The translations under genes were made by a program, and so were the position numbers. A DNA stretch of 64,000 nucleotides, taken from assembly GCA_045629005.1 (NCBI GenBank), contig JAZQQJ010000081.1, forward strand, positions 124,001-188,000. The letters run 5' to 3'. Source of the DNA: RGIG3528 sp045629005. GTDB taxonomy: Bacteria > Bacillota > Clostridia > Lachnospirales > Lachnospiraceae. Shown here in pieces: positions 60,101 to 64,000 of the stretch (the first letter of the stretch is position 1; every line of letters begins with the position of its first letter). Under the pieces are notes generated by a model. The model worked only from the letters and a program-made list of their open reading frames with translations. It did not search any database and was not told where the DNA came from.

Positions 60101-61703
60101 GCACTTCAGGATTGACAAACGTGTTGAATCTGCCAACAATTTCATTATTTTCAAGCTTAACAGCACCTATTTCAATTATTTTATTGTGTTTTGCATAAAG
60201 TCCTGTTGTCTCAATATCAAAGACTACAGTTGTAGAAGAATAGCTTTGCCCTTTATCATTTTTAACAAAGTCGCACATATCGTTAACAAGATATATCTCA
60301 CAGCCGTAGATTATCTTGAATTCTTTTGCACGTGCGGCAATGTCCGGGTCCTTTGATTTAAGAAGCTTATCCCTGTAGAAATGGAACGCGTCGGTAAAGC
60401 CCTGAACAACACCATGGTCAGTAATCGCAACACCGGGATGACCGAAATCAAAAGCAGACTTAACAAGGTCTTTAGGATCGACAACACCATCCATATCGCT
60501 CATCATTGTATGTGCATGGAGCTCGACACGCTTAACATCACTCGTGTCTTTACGCTTAATTACAATGTCGGGAATGGATTTAATACCCGAAATACTGGAG
60601 ATTGTAACCTCTTTTTCATAAGTATCATACTTCGGGATGCCCGAAAGCTTAACACACTTTCCTTCTGAAAGGAGAGGCTTCATTTCATCAAGCTCTTCTT
60701 TACTCAAAAACAGTTTGCAGGAAATAGTGTCGGTAAAATCCGTAACAGCAAACTTAATGATAAAACTGTCCCTGTTACGCATCTGGACAGGATCGTCAAA
60801 CTTAATGATTTTACCGGAAATAACAATCTCATTAAAGCCTTCGACAATTTCAAGAATAGGTGTAACCTTAACGTCTTCACCGTCAAAAAGATGTCCGTAA
60901 AAGAGCTCGGGGTCCTCTTCAAGCTTCTTTTTGATGAATTTTGACGCAAACGTTCTGAAGCTCTTTCCCTTTTCACCGTCTTTTGACTGCTCCTGCTTTT
61001 TATCAGCGGAAGCTTTTGTCTCCGGGCCTGTCTTCCCGGCAGTATTATCCTTTTCCGCAGACTTATCGGAATCGTTTGTTTTACGGATTTTCTTAATAAC
61101 TTCTTTTCGTTCTGTCTCGTTTATCTTTGCTTCGTAATCGCTTACTGTATGAATTTCCGCAACATCCATATCGTCCTTGGAAACGATTTTATCTGCTTCG
61201 GTCCATTTAAAATCAACATAAACATCAAAAGAAAAGCTTTCCTTAAAGTATCCGGTAAGAAAAGCTCTGATTTCGTCCGCAAGACTGCGATTAATAAAAG
61301 TGTCCTGCGCTGTAAGCTCAAGATGATATGTACCATCATCCGCACAAACGAATCTGTCTTCTGCTTCGTCCAGGAATCTATATTCCAGTTCAGAAGTATA
61401 TTTTATATCCTCCAATATGCTGCGTTTATGCATATTCCATATGCTGGAGGGATCGTAAACGTCCGAAAGATTATATTTTATGCTGAAAGTTGCCTTGATA
61501 CCCTTTGAACGGAAATAGCCTTTATTAAGTACCTTCTCCATTTCCTTAATGTCACGGTAGTCAAGAAGATGTGTGCTTTCAAGAACAATGGTAACATTGC
61601 CTGTAACTTTGTCTGCGACAACCTTTACAAGGACAACATCATCAAAAGCCTGATTTGCTTTTTTGCCCGCATTAATCTCGGGGAATATATCAAATAAGCT
61701 CAT
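57135..61703 (-). CDS. polC: DNA polymerase III alpha subunit, PolC type
   Basis: The 1522-residue protein has the Firmicute PolC order: N-terminal domain, an OB fold (about 285-375, VVISGKIIKFDDPVQMRNRDSF), the PHP domain (VELHAHTMMSDMDG, about 400) split by the inserted DEDDh 3'-5' exonuclease (VVFDIETTGL with D496-E498), then a zinc-type cysteine group (CPHCRYSDFD and CPVCGEKL) and the palm with the catalytic segment EPDIDLNFSGEYQ near residue 1043. HhH and tau-binding parts end the protein. It is the main replicative polymerase and includes proofreading. It overlaps ispG by 14 bases. Confidence 0.98.
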   Translation of the reverse strand: MSLFDIFPEINAGKKANQAFDDVVLVKVVADKVTGNVTIVLESTHLLDYRDIKEMEKVLNKGYFRSKGIKATFSIKYNLSDVYDPSSIWNMHKRSILEDIKYTSELEYRFLDEAEDRFVCADDGTYHLELTAQDTFINRSLADEIRAFLTGYFKESFSFDVYVDFKWTEADKIVSKDDMDVAEIHTVSDYEAKINETERKEVIKKIRKTNDSDKSAEKDNTAGKTGPETKASADKKQEQSKDGEKGKSFRTFASKFIKKKLEEDPELFYGHLFDGEDVKVTPILEIVEGFNEIVISGKIIKFDDPVQMRNRDSFIIKFAVTDFTDTISCKLFLSKEELDEMKPLLSEGKCVKLSGIPKYDTYEKEVTISSISGIKSIPDIVIKRKDTSDVKRVELHAHTMMSDMDGVVDPKDLVKSAFDFGHPGVAITDHGVVQGFTDAFHFYRDKLLKSKDPDIAARAKEFKIIYGCEIYLVNDMCDFVKNDKGQSYSSTTVVFDIETTGLYAKHNKIIEIGAVKLENNEIVGRFNTFVNPEVPIPLEIESKTHINDSMVNDAPVISEILPKFLEFCGDAIIVAHNASFDTGFIRHNCELLGLDYDPTIVDTVGLSQGLLSGLKNYKLNTLANELNVSLENHHRAVDDAACTAEIYKKLVNIMDSKGIHTLSESSEALTPSDEAIRNMHPYHCIVLCKNITGRYNLYKMISKSHLTYFKKSPKIPKSLLSERREGLIIGSACEAGELYRALLEDDSQDVISSLCDFYDYFEIQPLGNNRFMIEDEKIPQVQSEQDLIRLNERIVQLGEEYGKPVCATCDVHFLNPEDEVYRRLIMHSKGFKDADTQAPLFLRTTEEMLNEFEYLGQKKCREVVIENPVKILEQIEHMDPVRPDKCPPVIENSEETLTKICHDKAHSMYGEVLPPVVEKRLETELSSIIKNGYSVMYIIAQKLVWKSNEDGYLVGSRGSVGSSFVATMAGITEVNPLPAHYYCPHCRYSDFDSEEVKAFQKEAICGFDMPDKICPVCGEKLAKDGADIPFETFLGFNCDKEPDIDLNFSGEYQSKAHDYTEVIFGKGQTFKAGTVGTVADKTAYGYALKYDEDHGTSHRKAELERMSKGCVGVRRSTGQHPGGIIVLPVGEDIDSFTPVQHPANDMTSNIVTTHFDYHSIDHNLLKLDILGHDDPTMIKRLEELTGIDAKTIPMDDKKVISLFHGTEALGITPDQLMGIDMGSLGLPELGTDNAMNMLRETKPDCFSDMVRISGLSHGTDVYANNAQVLIQNGTCNLKQAICTRDDIMLYLINKGVEPGHSFKIMESVRKGKGLTEEQETEMKEHGVPDWYIWSCKKIQYMFPKAHACAYIMMAFRVAWFKVYKPLAYYSAYFGIRAAAFNYELMCLGKEKLIRNMNEIKARIDSHQGTAKDDTTYMNMKSVLEMYARGYDFMPIDLFRAKAHAFQIIDDKIMPSFDTIDGLGEKAADQLFEACKGGPFTSKDNIKERAHISQSAVDTLQRLGLLGDLPETDQISFADIFNM

Positions 61704-62733
61704 TTATCTCCTTAAGAAGCTCGTTTAAAAGCTCCTCCTCTTTACATTTCCTGATTATCTCGCCCTTTTTAATGATAACGCCTTCGCCGTTACCGCCTGC
61801 AATGCCAAGATCGGCTTCTCTGGCCTCTCCCGGTCCGTTAACAGCACAGCCCATAACTGCGACCTTAATGTTAAGCGGATAATCTCTCACAGCTTCATTT
61901 ACTTTTTCAGCAAGACTGATTAAATCAATCTTTGTCCTGCCGCAGGTCGGGCAGGAAACAACTTCAATACCGTTACGCCTCAGTCCGAGAGCACGTAAAA
62001 TATCCTTTGCGGCATAAATTTCTTCGATAGGCTTTGCAGTAAGCGATACTCGGATTGTGTCTCCGATGCCCTGCAACAAAATTCTTGTAAGACCTACCGA
62101 TGACTTAATAAGGCCGCTTCTAAGCGTGCCTGCCTCAGTAATACCTACATGAAGCGGGTGTGTCGTCTTATCAGCAATAAGCTCATGTGCTTTAATGCAC
62201 ATTTGGACATCAGATGACTTGATGCTTATGACAAGGTTGTCATAACCCATGTCTTCTATAATGGCAGCTTGATGAAGCGCGCTTTCTACAAGACCTCCCG
62301 CGGTAACTCCACCATATTTCTGAATAAGGTCCTTTTCAAGGGACCCAGAATTAACTCCGACGCGAATAGGAATATTTCTCTCGCGGGCAGCATCAACAAC
62401 AGCTTTTACTCTGTCGAGACTTCCGATATTTCCGGGATTTATGCGAATTTTGTCAGCTCCGTTCTCTATGGCGGAAATAGCAAGTCTGTAATCAAAATGA
62501 ATATCTGCGACAAGAGGAATATTGATCTGTTTTTTTATCTCACGAAAAGCCAGAGCCGCCTCCTCGGTAGGCACGGCGCATCTTATGATTTCACAGCCGG
62601 CTTTTTCAAGCTCAAGTATCTGTGAAACCGTAGCATTAACATCTTCTGTTTTTGTGTTTGTCATTGACTGTATTGCTATCGGATTGCCTGCACCGATGGC
62701 AACATTTCCTATTCTGACTTCATGAGTATTCAT
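61690..62733 (-). CDS. ispG: 4-hydroxy-3-methylbut-2-enyl diphosphate synthase
   Basis: The 347-residue protein has the TIM-barrel N-terminal part (VRIGNVAIGAGNPIAIQSMTNTKT) and the iron-sulfur C-terminal part with SCPTCGR and GCAVNGPGEAREADLGIAGG (the three cluster cysteines). It converts MEcPP to HMBPP in the MEP isoprenoid pathway. The gene lies between rseP and polC, a common clostridial order (dxr-rseP-ispG-polC), with a 9-nt gap to rseP. Confidence 0.96.
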   Translation of the reverse strand: MNTHEVRIGNVAIGAGNPIAIQSMTNTKTEDVNATVSQILELEKAGCEIIRCAVPTEEAALAFREIKKQINIPLVADIHFDYRLAISAIENGADKIRINPGNIGSLDRVKAVVDAARERNIPIRVGVNSGSLEKDLIQKYGGVTAGGLVESALHQAAIIEDMGYDNLVISIKSSDVQMCIKAHELIADKTTHPLHVGITEAGTLRSGLIKSSVGLTRILLQGIGDTIRVSLTAKPIEEIYAAKDILRALGLRRNGIEVVSCPTCGRTKIDLISLAEKVNEAVRDYPLNIKVAVMGCAVNGPGEAREADLGIAGGNGEGVIIKKGEIIRKCKEEELLNELLKEINELI

Positions 62734-62742
62734 TTTATGCCT

Positions 62743-64000
62743 CTAAAAGAAAATACGTCTTATATCGTTAAAGAATACAACAACCATTAATATCATAAGG
62801 AGTGCAAAACCAATGAGGTTTACAATGCCTTCAAACTTACGGTTTATCGGCTTTCCGATGATGGCCTCAACAACAAGAAGGAAAAATCTTCCGCCGTCAA
62901 GTGCGGGAATCGGAAGAAGGTTCATTACACCGAGGTTTGCAGAAAGAAGTATGCATATGTACATCATCTGAAGTACAACATCTAACGTAGTACCGACAGC
63001 CTTCGTTTCCTCATAGGAGTCACCGATCATGTCAACAATACCGACAACACCGCTTAAATCATTCGCAGAGAACTTACCGCGAATGAGCATGCCAAGATTC
63101 TTAAAGGTAATCTGAATCCAGTACTTAACCTCGACGGCACTGTAACGGATGACACCGATAAAATCGGTTTTGTCTCTGTAAAGATTGTATGTGAGACCGG
63201 GTGCATATTTATTGCTTTCAAGCTTCGGTACAAGCGTCGCAGTGTACTCAGCTCCGGCTCTTTCGTACGTTATTGTCACTTCGTCTTCGGTAAGAGGATG
63301 TTCATTTATTGTCTGTGAAAGCTCTGCGCCGGAGTCAACACGAATACCGTTAAAGGAGGTGATAATATCACCAACCTGAAGCCCGGCAAGTGCAATCGGG
63401 TAACCCTCAACAAGCTCTTTTATTTCTGCTCTGTTTGTGTTGCCGTCATAAGTAAAGCCGAGAAGGAACTTCTTGATTTTTTCGGGAACAAGCTGAGTTT
63501 CAAACTTCTCGCCATTACGTCTGTAAACAATATCAAGGCCTTCTCCGTCAAGGTCTTCATAGGCAAAATACATGTCGACCTGACGGCCTATCGATGTACG
63601 ATGACCATTAATGCTGTAAATCTCATCCCCTTGCATAATGCCCGCACGTGCAGCAGGACCATCCTTAGTTACGTTTGTGACAAAAGGCTTGTCAATTCCG
63701 GCAATTGCGGTAATAAAAAGGGATAAAATAAAAGCAAGAACAAAGTTAAAAACAGGTCCCGCAAGAATAACTGACATTCTTCTCCAGACAGATTTGGAAT
63801 AAAAAGAACCTTCAAGGGAAGTAGGCTCCTTTTTATCATCATCGTCAAGAAGGTCCTCTCCAAGCATCTGGCATGCACCGCCAAAAGGAAGCAGCTTAAC
63901 GGAATACTTTGTACCGTTTATTGTTTTCCCGAAAAGAGTCGGGCCAAGACCGATGGAAAACTCAACAACAGTAATTCCGTTCTTCTTTGCAAGAAGCAAA
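62743..64000 (-). CDS. rseP: Site-2 intramembrane metalloprotease RseP, N-terminus beyond window edge
   Basis: The visible 419 or so residues begin just after where the HExxH zinc motif should lie (LLLAKKNGITVVEFSIGLGP follows it in family members), so the catalytic motif is outside the window. Two PDZ domains (about 100-170 and 185-255, VTKDGPAARAGIMQGDEIYSIN and YPIALAGLQVGDIITSFNGI) and the LPIPALDGGRFFLLVVE motif with the third zinc ligand are present. The protease cleaves anti-sigma factors or remnant signal peptides within the membrane. Confidence 0.93.
   Translation of the reverse strand, partial: LLLAKKNGITVVEFSIGLGPTLFGKTINGTKYSVKLLPFGGACQMLGEDLLDDDDKKEPTSLEGSFYSKSVWRRMSVILAGPVFNFVLAFILSLFITAIAGIDKPFVTNVTKDGPAARAGIMQGDEIYSINGHRTSIGRQVDMYFAYEDLDGEGLDIVYRRNGEKFETQLVPEKIKKFLLGFTYDGNTNRAEIKELVEGYPIALAGLQVGDIITSFNGIRVDSGAELSQTINEHPLTEDEVTITYERAGAEYTATLVPKLESNKYAPGLTYNLYRDKTDFIGVIRYSAVEVKYWIQITFKNLGMLIRGKFSANDLSGVVGIVDMIGDSYEETKAVGTTLDVVLQMMYICILLSANLGVMNLLPIPALDGGRFFLLVVEAIIGKPINRKFEGIVNLIGFALLMILMVVVFFNDIRRIFF

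Noticed and set aside
1..64000. Plus-strand open frames of 60 to 270 codons throughout the window.
   Set aside because: Each lies opposite a minus-strand gene with recognisable motifs and has no family signature of its own.
1..64000. Search for CRISPR arrays, transposases, integrases, attachment sites and rRNA genes.
   Set aside because: None seen; the only tandem repeats are inside coding regions (DUF6273, mutL, infB).

Overview
The window is a gene-dense stretch of a low-GC Gram-positive chromosome in which every recognisable gene lies on the minus strand. A PolC-type DNA polymerase, MutS/MutL with an endonuclease-type MutL, the mre-min-rodA cluster, the ylxM-ffh-rpsP-rimM-trmD-rplS cluster and the rimP-nusA-infB cluster all point to Clostridia. 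MinE together with DivIVA and SepF, an orphan FlhB C-terminal domain beside rnhB, and a membrane-anchored pullulanase make Lachnospiraceae (a Butyrivibrio, Pseudobutyrivibrio or Roseburia-like organism) the best guess. This is inference from gene content; genus cannot be fixed from the sequence alone. No insertion sequence, phage, CRISPR array or rRNA operon is visible. There is one tRNA gene.

Layout from low to high coordinate (transcription runs right to left): a truncated membrane GGDEF-like gene and a BlaI-family repressor (1-1545); a division/envelope operon sepF-divIVA-lspA-rluD ending in a DUF4143 ATPase (1671-5558), preceded by a DUF6273 membrane protein and an HlyD-like protein (5693-8540); the shape and division operon mreBCD-pbp2-minCDE-rodA-mgsA plus a small P-loop protein (8647-17889); radC with its own leader (17975-18676); a repair operon of a membrane MutS homologue, mutS, mutL and miaA, followed by a PLP lyase (18777-27278); a two-gene CPBP protease and adenylyltransferase-SGNH fusion module bounded by terminators (27312-29722); a secreted SH3-NlpC/P60 hydrolase (29768-30904); gpsA-plsY-der-DUF512-yraN (31181-35835); pullulanase (36053-38725); the ribosome/SRP cluster from ylqH to ylxM (38836-45409); the translation/termination operon rimP to ribF (45587-53230); alaS, tdk and tRNA-Glu (53379-56988); and polC-ispG-rseP (57135-64000).

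Most of the content is conserved housekeeping. Near-consensus promoters can be read in front of the mreB, sepF, blaI, nlpC, rplS, ylxM, rimP, alaS, tdk and tRNA units. The points most worth a second look are: (i) a leader sequence shared by radC and yraN that can pair with both Shine-Dalgarno sites; (ii) a fusion of a 6-adenylyltransferase-like domain to an SGNH hydrolase, coupled to a CPBP protease; (iii) a type I signal peptidase homologue lacking the catalytic Ser and Lys; (iv) a RibF that stops before its riboflavin kinase domain; (v) a nine-G tract acting as the ribosome binding site of the DUF6273 gene; and (vi) a membrane-anchored MutS ATPase overlapping mutS.
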